Origin: Pseudomonas sp. G2-4
Lineage (GTDB): Bacteria > Pseudomonadota > Gammaproteobacteria > Pseudomonadales > Pseudomonadaceae
Reading direction: 5' to 3'
Assembly: GCF_030064125.1 (NCBI RefSeq)
Contig: NZ_CP125957.1
Span: 5,574,501-5,638,500 of the forward strand
Length of the DNA stretch: 64,000 nucleotides
The position numbers and the translations under genes were made by a program. How positions within the stretch are numbered: position 1 is the stretch's first letter; the number at the start of each line of letters is the position of its first letter. This document shows positions 7,625 through 17,973 of the stretch, in pieces. The notes below the pieces were generated by a model. The model had not been told where the DNA came from. It worked only from the letters and a program-made list of their open reading frames with translations, and made no database searches.

Positions 7625-10600
7625 TTGTCCAACGTCACGCCGCCCCTGTCCCCACGAGCACCGACTGCTGTGCCAGGCGCGCCCCTGCGCGGGACGCTGA
7701 AGAGCGCGCTGGCCATGCTGGTGCTGGTGCTGCTCGGATTGCTCTTCTGGCTATTGCTCGACCAACTGCGCGAAACCCAGCAGCAACAGCGTCAATACAC
7801 CATCGAATACACCGCCGACCTGGCCGCGCAAGTCAGCCTTAACATGGCCCTGAACGCGCAAATCGCCCTCAATTTGCTACCGATCGTCGAACAACCGCAA
7901 ACGGCCGACGAACAGCAGGCCCTGTTGCGCAAACTCCAGCAATCGTTGCCCGAGCTGCGCAGCCTGGCGTTGCTGAGCCCGTCCGGCAAGGTGCTCAGTG
8001 ACAGCGCTGCCGACAGCCGGGACGCCGATTACCTGAGTGAACTGGTGCGCCGCAGTCGTGCCCAGGCGCACTATTTCAGCAATGCCGAAGACGGCTCCGT
8101 GGTGCATCTGCTGCTGCACCAGGCCACTGGCAGCACCCGCGGTTACTGGGCCTTGCGCCTGACCCCGAGCTTTTTCTCGACCCTGACCAAACAGGCCGAT
8201 GTGGGCATGCGTCCGTTATGGCTGGTGGAAAACCGCCTTAACCAGCAGATCATCAGTCGCGACGAAGGGCTGATCTCAGCCAGCCCTGGCCGCCTATCGC
8301 CGGATGACCTGAGCAACACCGTACTGACCGTGCCCCTGAGCAGCAGTGACTGGCAACTGCGCGGGCTGTTCGACCAGCGCCAGGTGATCGAGCAATTGCT
8401 ACCGGCCTTCATCGGCAAGTGCCTGCTGGGCCTGGCGTTTTCGATGCTGCCGGTGCTCGCGCTATTGAATACGCGCCGACGCCAGCGCCAGTTGCACGAA
8501 GAACGTCGTCGCTACCAGGATATTTTCGAAGGCACCGGCGTGGCCCTGTGCGTGCTTGATCTGTCGGGGCTCAAGGCCTTCTTTGACAGGGCCGGCCTGC
8601 ACAATGGCGATCAATTGCGAGCCTGGGTGGAACGTGCGCACCAGTTCGAGCAACTGCGCCAGGAAGTACACGTCACCGAAGTCAATCAGATGGCGTTGAA
8701 GCTGCTCAACGTCGATTCCTGCGAAGAGGCCCGCCGGCTGTTGGTCGGTGAAGGGACGCAGGACAACAACCCCATTGGCTCGAAACTGCTCGAAGCGCTG
8801 CTCGACCCGCACAAACAGCTGGAACTGGAAATCAAGCTCCAGGATGCCCATGGCCGCGATCAACACCTGTGGCTGGTACTGCGCCTGCCGGAAAAACAGC
8901 AAGACTATAATGCCGTCATCCTGAGCATCAACGACATCACCAGTCGCAAGCTGATCGAGCTCTCGCTGCTTGAACGTGAAGGCTTCTGGTCCGACGTGGT
9001 GCGTACCGTGCCGGATCATCTCTACGTGCAGGACGTCATCAGCCAGCGGATGATCTTCAGCAACCATCACCTGGGCCAGACCCTGGGGTACGACCGTACC
9101 GAACTGCACCAGATGGGCGAGTACTTCTGGGAGATCCTGCTGCACAGCGAAGACGCCGAGCACTACCATAACCTGCGCCAGGAACAACGGCGCGGCGGGT
9201 ATACGCAGCTGCTGCAATGTCAGCTGCGCTTTCGCCATCGCAACGGCAAGTGGCGGTGTTTCGACATTCGCGAACAGGCACTGGCCCGGGACCGACACAA
9301 CCAGGTGACACGGATCATCGGTGTGGCCAAGGACGTCACCGAGCAGATCGAGGCCAGCGAATCGCTGCGTGACAGCGAGCAACGCTACCGGATGCTCGCC
9401 GAAAGCATCAGTGACGTGATTTTTTCCACCGACAACAAACTCTCGCTCAACTACGTCAGCCCTTCGGTCCAAGCGGTACTGGGCTACAGCGCCGACTTGA
9501 TCTTCCAGAGCGGTTGGCAATCGATCATCGCCAATCCACAACAGTTGACCGGTATCTACACCCTGATGGACCGGGTCAGCAAAGCCCTCGACAAACCCGA
9601 ACAACTGGCCGAACTGCGTAACCAATTGCAAACCCAGCTGTTCCTGTTCGACTGCCTGCGAGCCGACGGGCGCAAGATCCCCATCGAGTTGCGGCTGGTG
9701 CTGGTGTGGGATGACAACGGTGGGTTCGAAGGCGTGCTCGGTGTCGGCCGCGACATCAGCCAGCAGCGGCGGGCTGAAAAAGACCTGCGCATGGCCGCCA
9801 CGGTGTTCGAGCATTCGACCTCGGCGATCCTGATCACCGACCCGGCTGGCTATATCGTCCAGGCCAACGAAGCCTTCAGCCGCGTCAGTGGTTACGCGGT
9901 GTCGCAAGTGCTGGACCAGTTGCCCAACATGCTGACCGTGGACGACCAGCAGGAAGCTCACTTGCGCTATGTGCTCAAGCAGCTGCAACAGCACAGCACC
10001 TGGGAAGGCGAAGTCTGGCTCAAGCGCCGCAATGGCGAGCACTACCCGGCCTGGGTCGGCATCACCGCAGTACTGGACGATGAAGGCGACCTGGCCAGCT
10101 ACGTGTGTTTCTTCAGCGACATCAGCGAACGCAAGGCCAGCGAGCAGCGTATCCATCGCCTGGCCTACTACGACGCCCTGACCCACCTGCCCAACCGCAC
10201 GCTGTTCCAGGATCGCCTGCACACGGCCTTGCAATCGGCCGAGCGGCAGAAGACCTGGGTGGTGCTGATGTTCCTCGACCTGGACCGTTTCAAGCCGATC
10301 AACGACTCCCTGGGCCACGCCGCTGGCGACCGGATGCTCAAGGAAATGGCCACGCGGCTGCTCGGCTGCGTGGCCGACGACGACACCGTGGCGCGCATGG
10401 GCGGCGACGAGTTCACCCTGCTGCTGCAACCTCGGGCCAGCCGGGAAATGGCGCTGAACCGGGCGATTACCGTAGCCGAGCAGATCCTCGCCAGCCTGGT
10501 CCGGCCATTCGTGCTCGAAGGTCGGGAATTCTTCGTCACCGCCAGTATCGGTATCGCCCTGAGCCCGCAGGATGGCAACGAGCTGAGCCAACTGATGAAA

Positions 10601-11473
10601 AACGCCGACACGGCCATGTATCACGCCAAGGAGCGCGGCAAGAACAACTTCCAGTTCTATCAAGCCGACATGAACGCCAGCGCCCTGGAGCGGCTGGAAC
10701 TGGAAAGCGACCTGCGCCATGCCCTGGAGCAGAACGAGTTCGTGTTGTATTACCAACCGCAGTTCAGCGGCGATGGCAAACGCTTGACCGGCGCCGAAGC
10801 CCTGCTGCGCTGGCGTCATCCACGCCGTGGACTGGTGCCGCCAGGGGATTTCATCCCGGTGCTCGAGGAACTCGGGCTGGTGGTGGACGTCGGCGACTGG
10901 GTCATCACCGAGGCCTGCCGGCAACTCAGGACCTGGCACCAGGCCAAGGTCCGGGTGCCGAAGGTCTCGGTCAACATTTCGGCCCGGCAGTTCTCCGACG
11001 GCCAACTCGGCACGCGAATCGCCAACATCCTGCGCAACACCGGCCTGCCACCGGCCTGCCTGGAGCTGGAGCTGACCGAAAGTATCCTGATGCGTGAAGT
11101 CAACGAAGCGATGCAGATCCTGGACGGCCTGAAAAACCTGGGCCTGAGCATCGCCGTGGATGACTTCGGCACTGGCTATTCGTCGCTCAACTACCTCAAG
11201 CAGTTCCCCATCGACGTGCTGAAGATCGACCGCACCTTTGTCGATGGCCTGCCCTCCGGCGTACAGGATGCCCAGATCGCCCGAGCGATCATCGCCATGG
11301 CCCACAGCCTCAACCTGGCGGTGATCGCCGAAGGCGTCGAGACCCACGAACAACTGGAATTCTTGCGCGAACACGGTTGCGACGAAGTCCAAGGCTACCT
11401 GTTCGGCCGACCGATGCCGGCCACCCGGTTTGAAGCACAGTTCAGCAATGATGCGTTGTTCATGCTCGACTGA
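7625..11473 (+). CDS. morA: membrane GGDEF-EAL protein MorA (c-di-GMP synthesis/degradation, motility regulator)
   Basis: 1282 residues from TTG at 7625, preceded by GCAGGA with 7-nt spacing; a start at 7475 is possible but lacks these features. Two membrane segments (about 27-46 and 261-281) enclose a periplasmic region of about 215 residues. Four PAS-like modules follow, then GGDEF ([12 protein letters not shown]) and EAL ([35 protein letters not shown]). Both catalytic signatures are intact. The allosteric I-site RxxD before GGDEF reads AxxD, so product inhibition may be lost. The position next to glyA and near ettA matches P. aeruginosa PA4601 morA, and synteny drives the name. MorA controls flagellar development and biofilm through c-di-GMP. 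Confidence 0.9.
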   Translation: MSNVTPPLSPRAPTAVPGAPLRGTLKSALAMLVLVLLGLLFWLLLDQLRETQQQQRQYTIEYTADLAAQVSLNMALNAQIALNLLPIVEQPQTADEQQALLRKLQQSLPELRSLALLSPSGKVLSDSAADSRDADYLSELVRRSRAQAHYFSNAEDGSVVHLLLHQATGSTRGYWALRLTPSFFSTLTKQADVGMRPLWLVENRLNQQIISRDEGLISASPGRLSPDDLSNTVLTVPLSSSDWQLRGLFDQRQVIEQLLPAFIGKCLLGLAFSMLPVLALLNTRRRQRQLHEERRRYQDIFEGTGVALCVLDLSGLKAFFDRAGLHNGDQLRAWVERAHQFEQLRQEVHVTEVNQMALKLLNVDSCEEARRLLVGEGTQDNNPIGSKLLEALLDPHKQLELEIKLQDAHGRDQHLWLVLRLPEKQQDYNAVILSINDITSRKLIELSLLEREGFWSDVVRTVPDHLYVQDVISQRMIFSNHHLGQTLGYDRTELHQMGEYFWEILLHSEDAEHYHNLRQEQRRGGYTQLLQCQLRFRHRNGKWRCFDIREQALARDRHNQVTRIIGVAKDVTEQIEASESLRDSEQRYRMLAESISDVIFSTDNKLSLNYVSPSVQAVLGYSADLIFQSGWQSIIANPQQLTGIYTLMDRVSKALDKPEQLAELRNQLQTQLFLFDCLRADGRKIPIELRLVLVWDDNGGFEGVLGVGRDISQQRRAEKDLRMAATVFEHSTSAILITDPAGYIVQANEAFSRVSGYAVSQVLDQLPNMLTVDDQQEAHLRYVLKQLQQHSTWEGEVWLKRRNGEHYPAWVGITAVLDDEGDLASYVCFFSDISERKASEQRIHRLAYYDALTHLPNRTLFQDRLHTALQSAERQKTWVVLMFLDLDRFKPINDSLGHAAGDRMLKEMATRLLGCVADDDTVARMGGDEFTLLLQPRASREMALNRAITVAEQILASLVRPFVLEGREFFVTASIGIALSPQDGNELSQLMKNADTAMYHAKERGKNNFQFYQADMNASALERLELESDLRHALEQNEFVLYYQPQFSGDGKRLTGAEALLRWRHPRRGLVPPGDFIPVLEELGLVVDVGDWVITEACRQLRTWHQAKVRVPKVSVNISARQFSDGQLGTRIANILRNTGLPPACLELELTESILMREVNEAMQILDGLKNLGLSIAVDDFGTGYSSLNYLKQFPIDVLKIDRTFVDGLPSGVQDAQIARAIIAMAHSLNLAVIAEGVETHEQLEFLREHGCDEVQGYLFGRPMPATRFEAQFSNDALFMLD

Positions 11474-11499
11474 GGTTCTTCGGTGCCTGCAGTGGCCTC

Positions 11500-11573
11500 A
11501 TCGCGAGCAAGCTCGCTCCCACAGGATGATGGGCACACAGGTCCAACTGTGGGAGCGAGCTTGCTCGCGATGA
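11500..11573. repeat. inverted REP pair between morA and glyA
   Basis: TCGCGAGCAAGCTCGCTCCC and the inverse GGGAGCGAGCTTGCTCGCGA are separated by about 25 bp. This pair is oriented opposite (outward arms) to most others in the window. Confidence 0.85.
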
Positions 11574-11702
11574 GGCCCGCCAAGGCAGCGCAAAATGGCA
11601 CGTGAAACCCATTCGTCCGCGACATGACGTCCTTTCATATGCCTTCCAAAACCGGTTGGGTTAGAATGCCCCCCTTTTCTGCCCCGATCCTTGAGGACCG
11701 CC

Positions 11703-12956
11703 ATGTTCAGCCGTGATTTGACTATTGCCAAGTACGACGCCGATCTCTTTGCCGCCATGGAGCAAGAAGCTCAGCGCCAGGAAGAGCACATTGAGCTGAT
11801 CGCTTCGGAAAACTACACCAGCCCCGCGGTGATGGAAGCTCAAGGCTCGGTACTGACCAACAAGTACGCCGAAGGCTATCCAGGCAAGCGCTACTACGGC
11901 GGTTGCGAGTTCGTCGACGTGGTCGAGCAACTGGCCATCGACCGCGCCAAGGAACTGTTCGGCGCCGATTACGCCAACGTCCAGCCCCATGCCGGTTCCC
12001 AGGCCAACGCTGCCGTCTACCTCGCGCTGCTGTCGGCCGGTGACACCATCCTGGGCATGAGCCTGGCCCACGGCGGTCACCTGACCCACGGCGCCAGTGT
12101 TTCGTCCTCGGGCAAGCTGTACAACGCCATCCAGTACGGCATCGACGGCAACGGCCTGATCGACTACGACGAAGTCGAGCGCCTGGCCCTCGAGCACAAG
12201 CCAAAAATGATCGTGGCCGGCTTCTCGGCGTACTCGCAGATCCTCGACTTCCCGCGTTTCCGTGCAATCGCCGACAAGGTCGGTGCCTACCTGTTCGTGG
12301 ACATGGCTCACGTGGCAGGCCTGGTCGCCGCTGGCGTCTACCCGAACCCGGTGCCGTTCGCCGACGTGGTCACCACCACGACCCACAAGACCCTGCGCGG
12401 TCCACGTGGCGGCCTGATCCTGGCTCGCGCCAACGCCGACATCGAGAAGAAGCTGAACTCCGCCGTATTCCCGGGCGCCCAGGGCGGCCCACTGGAACAC
12501 GTGATCGCCGCCAAGGCGATCTGCTTCAAGGAAGCGCTGCAACCTGAGTTCAAGACTTATCAGCAACAAGTGGTGAAGAACGCCAAGGCCATGGCCGGCG
12601 TGTTCATCGAGCGCGGCTTCGACGTAGTGTCGGGCGGTACCGAGAACCACCTGTTCCTGTTGTCCTTGATCAAGCAGGACATCTCCGGCAAAGACGCTGA
12701 CGCGGCGCTGGGCAAGGCGTTCATCACCGTGAACAAGAACTCGGTGCCAAACGACCCACGCTCCCCGTTCGTCACCTCCGGCCTGCGCTTCGGCACCCCG
12801 GCGGTGACCACCCGTGGTTTCAAGGAAGCCGAGTGCAAGGAACTGGCCGGCTGGATCTGCGACATCCTGGCTGACCTGAACAACGAAGCGGTGATCGACG
12901 CCGTTCGCGAGAAGGTCAAGGCTATCTGCAAGAAGCTGCCGGTATACGGCGCTTAA
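11703..12956 (+). CDS. glyA: serine hydroxymethyltransferase
   Basis: 417 residues, the standard GlyA length. ATG at 11703 follows TTGAGGA; four extra codons upstream are rejected. It is a cytoplasmic PLP enzyme that interconverts serine plus tetrahydrofolate and glycine plus 5,10-methylene-THF. Signatures: [11 protein letters not shown] near the N-terminus, the substrate loop [15 protein letters not shown], and the PLP lysine in [14 protein letters not shown] near residue 230. Synteny with morA suggests the orthologue of P. aeruginosa glyA3 (PA4602). It has its own terminator. Confidence 0.97.
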   Translation: MFSRDLTIAKYDADLFAAMEQEAQRQEEHIELIASENYTSPAVMEAQGSVLTNKYAEGYPGKRYYGGCEFVDVVEQLAIDRAKELFGADYANVQPHAGSQANAAVYLALLSAGDTILGMSLAHGGHLTHGASVSSSGKLYNAIQYGIDGNGLIDYDEVERLALEHKPKMIVAGFSAYSQILDFPRFRAIADKVGAYLFVDMAHVAGLVAAGVYPNPVPFADVVTTTTHKTLRGPRGGLILARANADIEKKLNSAVFPGAQGGPLEHVIAAKAICFKEALQPEFKTYQQQVVKNAKAMAGVFIERGFDVVSGGTENHLFLLSLIKQDISGKDADAALGKAFITVNKNSVPNDPRSPFVTSGLRFGTPAVTTRGFKEAECKELAGWICDILADLNNEAVIDAVREKVKAICKKLPVYGA

Positions 12957-12975
12957 TCAGCCCGTCATGCCGCAG

Positions 12976-13013
12976 TAAAAAAGGCCCGCATCTTTCGATG
13001 CGGGCCTTTTTTT
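12976..13013 (+). terminator. rho-independent terminator of glyA
   Basis: GGCCCGCATC (12983-12992) and GATGCGGGCC (12997-13006) form a 10-bp stem with a 4-nt loop followed by seven T; an A-run precedes it, so it may also work in reverse. Confidence 0.93.
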
Positions 13014-13187
13014 ATTGACCTTTAAAAAGACCATGCCAACTAACTAAATCGCCCTTACAACATTCAACGTCTGCCACCACACTTAACTTCCTGCAATACA
13101 GATAACACCACCCACAACCAATAAACCAATAAGATCCAGCTCGTCCCACACCATACTTCACAATTCAATACAGGATTCATTTATCAC

Positions 13188-13727
13188 ATGGACAGTGAAA
13201 AATCTTTTCATGCAACACTTCGCATGTTTGACGCCCACGTTAATTTACTTGAAACGCTGCATGGCAAACCCGCGATGGCAACCGTCAGTTCTTTCAGCGG
13301 CGGATTCTTTACCGGCAAACCGCAAACCCATGATCATTCACACCTGCTCGGCATGCGCGCCGAAGCCCAGGGCGTGGACCATAGCCAATTGTTGCTGCAT
13401 TTCCGGCCTACGCCCAATGGCTACATCCTGACCTTGAAAAAACCCGGGGAATACTATAACAAACTGATCAGCAAGAGCTGGCTTGAAGTGCTTGGCGCAG
13501 AAAACGCAAACACCGTTAATCCAACGCGTTTTATCCTTATCGATCATCAGCAAAACATCGTCACACGGAAAAACATTAACGCCCAGCACATCCCTGTCTC
13601 GCTCATGACCGCGACTAATAAATATGTCGGTGGATTAAGAGTGCGCGGCTCACCCTATCTCTATCTTGCCGAGACTGAAGAAAAGTCAAAGATAACTTTT
13701 ATCTTGAGCCTGCGTGAAGGCGTGTAA
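13188..13727 (+). CDS. orphan protein of unknown function
   Basis: 179 residues; ATG follows CAGGA at 13172-13176. It has no signal peptide and no transmembrane segment. The composition (many beta-prone stretches such as HSQLLLHFRP, GYILTLKKPG, RFILIDHQQ, KITFILSL) suggests a compact beta-rich fold. I recognise no family. The preceding 170 bp and parts of the gene are AT-richer than its neighbours, and it sits between two conserved core genes (glyA and the COG0523 GTPase), as expected of an acquired single-gene insertion. It has its own terminator. Confidence 0.75.
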   Translation: MDSEKSFHATLRMFDAHVNLLETLHGKPAMATVSSFSGGFFTGKPQTHDHSHLLGMRAEAQGVDHSQLLLHFRPTPNGYILTLKKPGEYYNKLISKSWLEVLGAENANTVNPTRFILIDHQQNIVTRKNINAQHIPVSLMTATNKYVGGLRVRGSPYLYLAETEEKSKITFILSLREGV

Positions 13728-13736
13728 GGGTAACCC

Positions 13737-13785
13737 TTTGTGGCGAGGGGGATTTATCCCCGCTGGACTGCGAAGCAGTCCTCAC
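13737..13785. repeat. single REP of the GTGGCGAGGG class
   Basis: TGTGGCGAGGGGGATTTATC followed by CCCCGCTGG and the short inverted repeat ACTGCGAAGCAGT; one arm only. It belongs to the second REP class of the window, related to the pairs at 18369, 28888, 38555 and 44553. Confidence 0.7.
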
Positions 13786-13801
13786 AGGAACGATCCAATC
13801 T

Positions 13802-13828
13802 ACCAGGCACACCTAGGTGCCTGGTTTT
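13802..13828 (+). terminator. rho-independent terminator
   Basis: ACCAGGCAC (13802-13810) pairs with GTGCCTGGT (13817-13825), followed by TTTTC. It probably ends transcription of the orphan gene at 13188. Confidence 0.75.
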
Positions 13829-13872
13829 CATAGCTGCTCGCCAGCCGCCGCGCCGGGACCGGGACCGGGACA

Positions 13873-14841
13873 TCAAGACAGGATGGCTTCGAAACCGGCG
13901 CGGATTTTCTCTTCGGGCAGTTCGTCGGCGATGAAGACGATCACGCTCTCCCGAGGTTCATCCGGGGCCCATTCGGTGTCCCAATCGAAACCATATAGCT
14001 TGAGTACGCCCTGGAACACCAGTCGACGGGGTTCGCCGGCGATGTTCAGCACGCCTTTGTAGCGCAGCAACTGCTTGCCGTGCTCTTCCAGCAACTGGTT
14101 CATGAATTCGCTGAGTTTGTCGATATCCAGCGGCTTGTCGGTGCGCAGCACGAGGCTGCTGATCCGATCGCCCGTGGTGGCCTTACCGACCGGGCGCAGG
14201 CTGAATCCCGCTCCCAGGTCCGCATTGAGATTGAAGCCACGGATATCGAGCAGTTCGGCCAGATCGATCTTGCCGTGTTCAACCACCCTGATGGGCGCCC
14301 GCCGATTGATGCGCGTCAGACGCTCGCCAAGGGCTTGGACATGGGCCGCGTCCACCAGATCGGTTTTGCTCAGGAGCAGGCGGTCGGCAAATCCGACCTG
14401 GGCCTGGGCGATGGCCTGGGTCAGGTGGACATCGGCGTGAGCAGCATCCACCAGGGTCAGAATCCCGTCGAGGATGTAGCGCTCGCGCAGGTCCTCGTCG
14501 ATGAAGAACGTCTGCGCCACCGGGGCCGGGTCGGCCAGGCCGGTGCATTCGATCACCAAGCGGTCGAAGGCGATCTCACCGCTGTCCAGACGTTCGAGCA
14601 ACAGGTACAGGGCCTTGGTCAGGTCGGTGTGAATGGTGCAGCACACGCAGCCATTGGCCAGGGTCATGACTTGCACCGGCTCGTCGCCGAGCAGCTGGGT
14701 ATCGATACCGGCATCACTGAATTCGTTCTCGATCACGGCGATTTTCAGGCCGTGCTCGGCCTTGAGCAGATGGCGCAACAGCGTGGTCTTGCCAGCGCCG
14801 AGGAAGCCACTGAGGATGGTGACCGGGATGGGAGAGGACAA
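13873..14841 (-). CDS. yjiA: COG0523 (CobW/YjiA) metal-binding GTPase
   Basis: 322 residues. Walker A is GFLGAGKTTLLRHLL at the N-terminus, followed by the metal-binding CxCC (NGCVCCTI) near residue 67 and the guanine motif LSKTDLV (SKxD). The C-terminal CobW_C domain contains RYKGVLNIAGEPRRLVFQGV. These are G3E-family zinc-binding GTPases implicated in metal insertion or zinc homeostasis. Its neighbours are ybdD and cstA, as in P. aeruginosa PA4604-PA4606 and E. coli yjiA-yjiX-btsT, so it is probably functionally tied to that transporter. A large REP array separates it from ybdD. Confidence 0.9.
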   Translation of the reverse strand: MSSPIPVTILSGFLGAGKTTLLRHLLKAEHGLKIAVIENEFSDAGIDTQLLGDEPVQVMTLANGCVCCTIHTDLTKALYLLLERLDSGEIAFDRLVIECTGLADPAPVAQTFFIDEDLRERYILDGILTLVDAAHADVHLTQAIAQAQVGFADRLLLSKTDLVDAAHVQALGERLTRINRRAPIRVVEHGKIDLAELLDIRGFNLNADLGAGFSLRPVGKATTGDRISSLVLRTDKPLDIDKLSEFMNQLLEEHGKQLLRYKGVLNIAGEPRRLVFQGVLKLYGFDWDTEWAPDEPRESVIVFIADELPEEKIRAGFEAILS

Positions 14842-14878
14842 GCTGAATCTCCTTGATGCCTGAAAGGAAAGCGGTTTT

Positions 14879-15517
14879 GTGGGAGCGAGCTTGCTCGCGA
14901 TAGCGTTGGGTCAGTCAACATTATCATTAACTGACACACCGCCATCGCGAGCAAGCTCGCTCCCACAGGGAATCCGTGGAGTATGCAAATGTTGAAACCA
15001 CCCCAAAACAACTGTGGGAGCGAGCCTGCTCGCGATAGCGGTGGATCAGTCAACATCATCACTCACTGACACACCGCCATCGCGAGCAAGCTCGCTCCCA
15101 CAGGGAATCTGTGGTGTATGCAAATGTTGAAACCACCCCAAAACAACTGGGGGAGCGAGCCTGCTCGCGATAGCGGTGGACCAGTCAACATCATCATGAA
15201 CTGACACACCGCCATCGCGAGCAGGCTCGCTCCCACAGGGAGTCTGTGGTGTATGCAAATGTTGAAACCACCCCAAAACAACTGTGGGAGCGAGCCTGCT
15301 CGCGAATGCGTTGGGTCAGTCAACATCATCACTCACTGACCCACCGCCATCGCGAGCAAGCTCGCTCCCACAAGGGGATCTGTGGTGTATGCAAATGTTG
15401 ACCCCCCCCCAAAACAACTGTGGGAGCGAGCTTGCTCGCGATAGCGGTGGGTCAGTCAACATCATCATTAACTGACCCACCGCCATCGCGAGCAAGCTCG
15501 CTCCCACAGGGGATTAC
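14879..15517. repeat. tandem array of REP doublets, period about 135 bp
   Basis: Forward arms begin at 14879, 15014, 15149, 15284 and 15420 (periods 135, 135, 135, 136). Each unit holds GTGGGAGCGAGC(T/C)TGCTCGCG, a spacer with GTCAGTCAACAT, the inverted arm CGCGAGCAAGCTCGCTCCCA, and the linker TATGCAAATGTTG...CCCCAAAACAA. The fifth unit stops after its inverted arm, giving about 4.7 copies. This fills most of the 694-bp gap between the COG0523 GTPase and ybdD; I see no gene in it. The short frames within it repeat with the array and are not credible. Confidence 0.95.
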
Positions 15518-15535
15518 CTCAACCCAAGCGGTGCT

Positions 15536-15733
15536 TCAACAGCACTTGGGCCCACCCTTGCCACCGTAACGGGCCTCTTGGCGTTCGCGGAAGAACGCCT
15601 CGTAGTCCATCAGCGGTTTGTCCGGGTGTTTGGCTTGCATGTGCTCGACGTAGTTGTCGTAGTCGGGCATGCCGACCATCAAGCGCGCGGCCTGACCGAG
15701 GTATTTACCGAGGCGACTCAGGTCATTGAACAT
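15536..15733 (-). CDS. YbdD/YjiX family small protein (DUF466)
   Basis: 65 residues. The family core [48 protein letters not shown] is recognisable: VG.PDY..Y..H...HP. and a C-terminal RYGG.......CC tail. Partners of this family sit beside CstA/BtsT-type pyruvate/peptide transporters. The start is 15 nt after the cstA stop, so the two are co-transcribed. A molecular role is not established. Confidence 0.92.
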   Translation of the reverse strand: MFNDLSRLGKYLGQAARLMVGMPDYDNYVEHMQAKHPDKPLMDYEAFFRERQEARYGGKGGPKCC

Positions 15734-15748
15734 CGTTGCAATCCTCTA

Positions 15749-17815
15749 TCAAGCGTCCGGCACGGCCTGGAAGGGTGCTTCCTTGTCCGTACGTTCTTTC
15801 GTGCCCCAGGCGGCGATGCCGACCTTGAGCGCGTAGAACAGGATGCTGAACACCACCAACAGGAACAACACCGTCAGCGTGGCATTGGTGTAGGCGTTGT
15901 ACACCACGTGCTGCATCTGCTCGATGCTCTTGGCCGGGGCCAGGATCTGGCCGGCGGCCAGGGCATCGTTGTATTTGCGCGCCAGGGCCAGGAAGCCGAT
16001 CGCCGGGTTGGCGTCGAACAGCTTGATCAGGCCCGCCGTGGTGGTGCAGATCAACAGCCAGGCCGCCGGCAGCATGGTCACCCAGACGTAGCGCTGGCGC
16101 TTCATCTTGATCAGCACCACGGTGGCGAGCATCAGGGCAATACCGGCCAGCATCTGGTTGGAGATGCCGAACAGCGGCCACAAGGTGTTGATCCCACCCA
16201 GCGGATCGATCACGCCCTGGTACAGCAGGTAGCCCCACATTGCCACGCAACCGGCGGTGGCGATCAGGTTGGCGGCCCAGGATTCGGTACGCTTGAGCGC
16301 CGGCACGAACGAGCCCAGCAGGTCCTGCAGCATGAACCGCCCGGCACGGGTGCCGGCGTCCACCGCGGTGAGGATGAACAGCGCTTCGAACAGAATCGCG
16401 AAGTGGTACCAGAACGCCATGGTGTTCTCACCCGGCAGCACCGAGTGCAGGATCTGCGCGATACCGACCGCCAGGGTCGGCGCACCGCCGGCACGGGCCA
16501 GGACGGTGGTTTCGCCGATGTCCTTGGCCACCGCCTGCAGCGCCTCGGGGGTGATTGCAAAACCCCAGCTGCTGACGGTTTGCGCCACGGCCACCACGTC
16601 ACCGCCGACGATGGCCGCCGGGCTGTTCATGGCAAAGTACACGCCGGGCTCGATCACCGAAGCGGCGACCATGGCCATGATCGCCACGAAGGACTCCATC
16701 AGCATGCCGCCGTAACCGATGTAGCGGGCGTTGACTTCGTTATCCAGCATCTTCGGCGTGGTGCCCGAAGAGATCAGCGCATGGAAACCCGAGACCGCGC
16801 CACAGGCGATGGTGATGAACAGGAACGGGAACAACCCGCCCTTCCACACCGGCCCGGTGCCGTCGGTGAACTGGGTCAGTGCCGGCATTTTCAGCTCGGG
16901 CATGGTGACCAGGATGCCGATCGCCAGGGCGACGATGGTGCCGATCTTCAAGAAGGTGGACAGGTAGTCCCGTGGCGCCAGGATCAGCCAGATCGGCAAC
17001 ACCGCGGCGACAAAGCCATAGCCGATCAGCATCCAGGTGATTTGCACGCCGGTGAAGGTGAAGGCCTGGGCCCAGACCGGGTCTGCGGCCACTTGCCCGC
17101 CGAGCCAGATCGAGCCCAGCAGCAACAGCACGCCGATGAGCGAGATTTCACCGATGCGGCCCGGGCGGATGTAGCGCATGTAGATGCCCATGAACATCGC
17201 GATCGGGATGGTCGCCATCACCGTGAAGATCCCCCATGGGCTCTCGGCCAGGGCCTTGACCACGATCAGTGCCAGCACCGCGAGGATGATGATCATGATC
17301 AGGAAGCAGCCGAACAGCGCGATGGTGCCGGGGACGCGGCCCATTTCTTCGCGGACCATGTCGCCCAGGGAGCGCCCGTTGCGGCGGGTGGACAGGAACA
17401 GGACCATGAAGTCCTGCACCGCACCGGCCAGCACCACGCCGGCAATCAGCCAGAGCGTGCCGGGCAGGTAGCCCATCTGCGCCGCCAGCACCGGCCCGAC
17501 CAGCGGCCCCGCGCCGGCAATGGCCGCGAAGTGGTGGCCGAAAAGGATGTGTTTGTTGGTCGGGACGTAGTCCAGGCCATCGTTGTTGAGCACGGCGGGG
17601 GTGGCCCGGCGCGCATCGAGTTGCATCACGTTGTTGGCGATGAAGAGGCTGTAGTAGCGGTAGGCGACCAGGTAGATGGCCACGGCTGCGACGACGATCC
17701 AGAGGGCGTTGATGGGTTCGCCGCGGCGCAAGGCCACGACGCCCAGGGCGCACGCGCCTGTGACGGCCAGCAGGAGCCAGGGTAGATGGCGCAGCAGGCT
17801 ATTATTGTTGTTCAT
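15749..17815 (-). CDS. cstA: CstA/BtsT family carbon-starvation transporter
   Basis: 688 residues starting MNNNNSLLRHLPW, the family length; a 13-residue extension is rejected. It is a polytopic inner-membrane protein with many hydrophobic segments. Conserved CstA regions visible are GHHFAAIAGAGPLVGPVLAAQMGYLPG, RRNGRSLGDMVREEMG and SSGTTPKMLDNE. E. coli members import pyruvate or support peptide use under starvation. It is followed by ybdD, as usual. No promoter element could be assigned in the short divergent region shared with the PilZ gene. Confidence 0.95.
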   Translation of the reverse strand: MNNNNSLLRHLPWLLLAVTGACALGVVALRRGEPINALWIVVAAVAIYLVAYRYYSLFIANNVMQLDARRATPAVLNNDGLDYVPTNKHILFGHHFAAIAGAGPLVGPVLAAQMGYLPGTLWLIAGVVLAGAVQDFMVLFLSTRRNGRSLGDMVREEMGRVPGTIALFGCFLIMIIILAVLALIVVKALAESPWGIFTVMATIPIAMFMGIYMRYIRPGRIGEISLIGVLLLLGSIWLGGQVAADPVWAQAFTFTGVQITWMLIGYGFVAAVLPIWLILAPRDYLSTFLKIGTIVALAIGILVTMPELKMPALTQFTDGTGPVWKGGLFPFLFITIACGAVSGFHALISSGTTPKMLDNEVNARYIGYGGMLMESFVAIMAMVAASVIEPGVYFAMNSPAAIVGGDVVAVAQTVSSWGFAITPEALQAVAKDIGETTVLARAGGAPTLAVGIAQILHSVLPGENTMAFWYHFAILFEALFILTAVDAGTRAGRFMLQDLLGSFVPALKRTESWAANLIATAGCVAMWGYLLYQGVIDPLGGINTLWPLFGISNQMLAGIALMLATVVLIKMKRQRYVWVTMLPAAWLLICTTTAGLIKLFDANPAIGFLALARKYNDALAAGQILAPAKSIEQMQHVVYNAYTNATLTVLFLLVVFSILFYALKVGIAAWGTKERTDKEAPFQAVPDA

Positions 17816-17973
17816 TTTTATATTCCAGCCAGGGTGGACAAGAAAGAGTGCCATCGGAGTTTAGCGCTAACCCGCGCAAAGGCCATACCTGACATTCGTC
17901 TGTCAGCGGTCGAACGGTGACGATGGCGCGCCAGTAGGGTCTATAGTCAGTGAATCTTCAGAGGGAAAGCGTA

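Noticed and set aside
8462..11392. 976-codon frame antisense to morA
   Set aside because: It is the shadow of a GC-rich coding gene; the plus-strand protein has complete GGDEF, EAL and PAS motifs.
7625..11473. Identification as the redox c-di-GMP modulator RmcA
   Set aside because: RmcA carries a larger periplasmic solute-binding domain; gene order next to glyA and ettA points to MorA.
15063..15332. Open frames inside the REP array
   Set aside because: They recur with the repeat period, have no ribosome sites and encode the translated REP sequence.
14879..15517. Regular repeats that could look like a CRISPR array
   Set aside because: The period is 135 bp, the intervening sequences are themselves repeated, and each unit is an inverted REP pair; no cas gene is present.
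15578..17785. 735-codon frame antisense to cstA
   Set aside because: Low-complexity His/Gln/Asp/Arg-rich translation typical of an antisense shadow; CstA on the other strand is full length.
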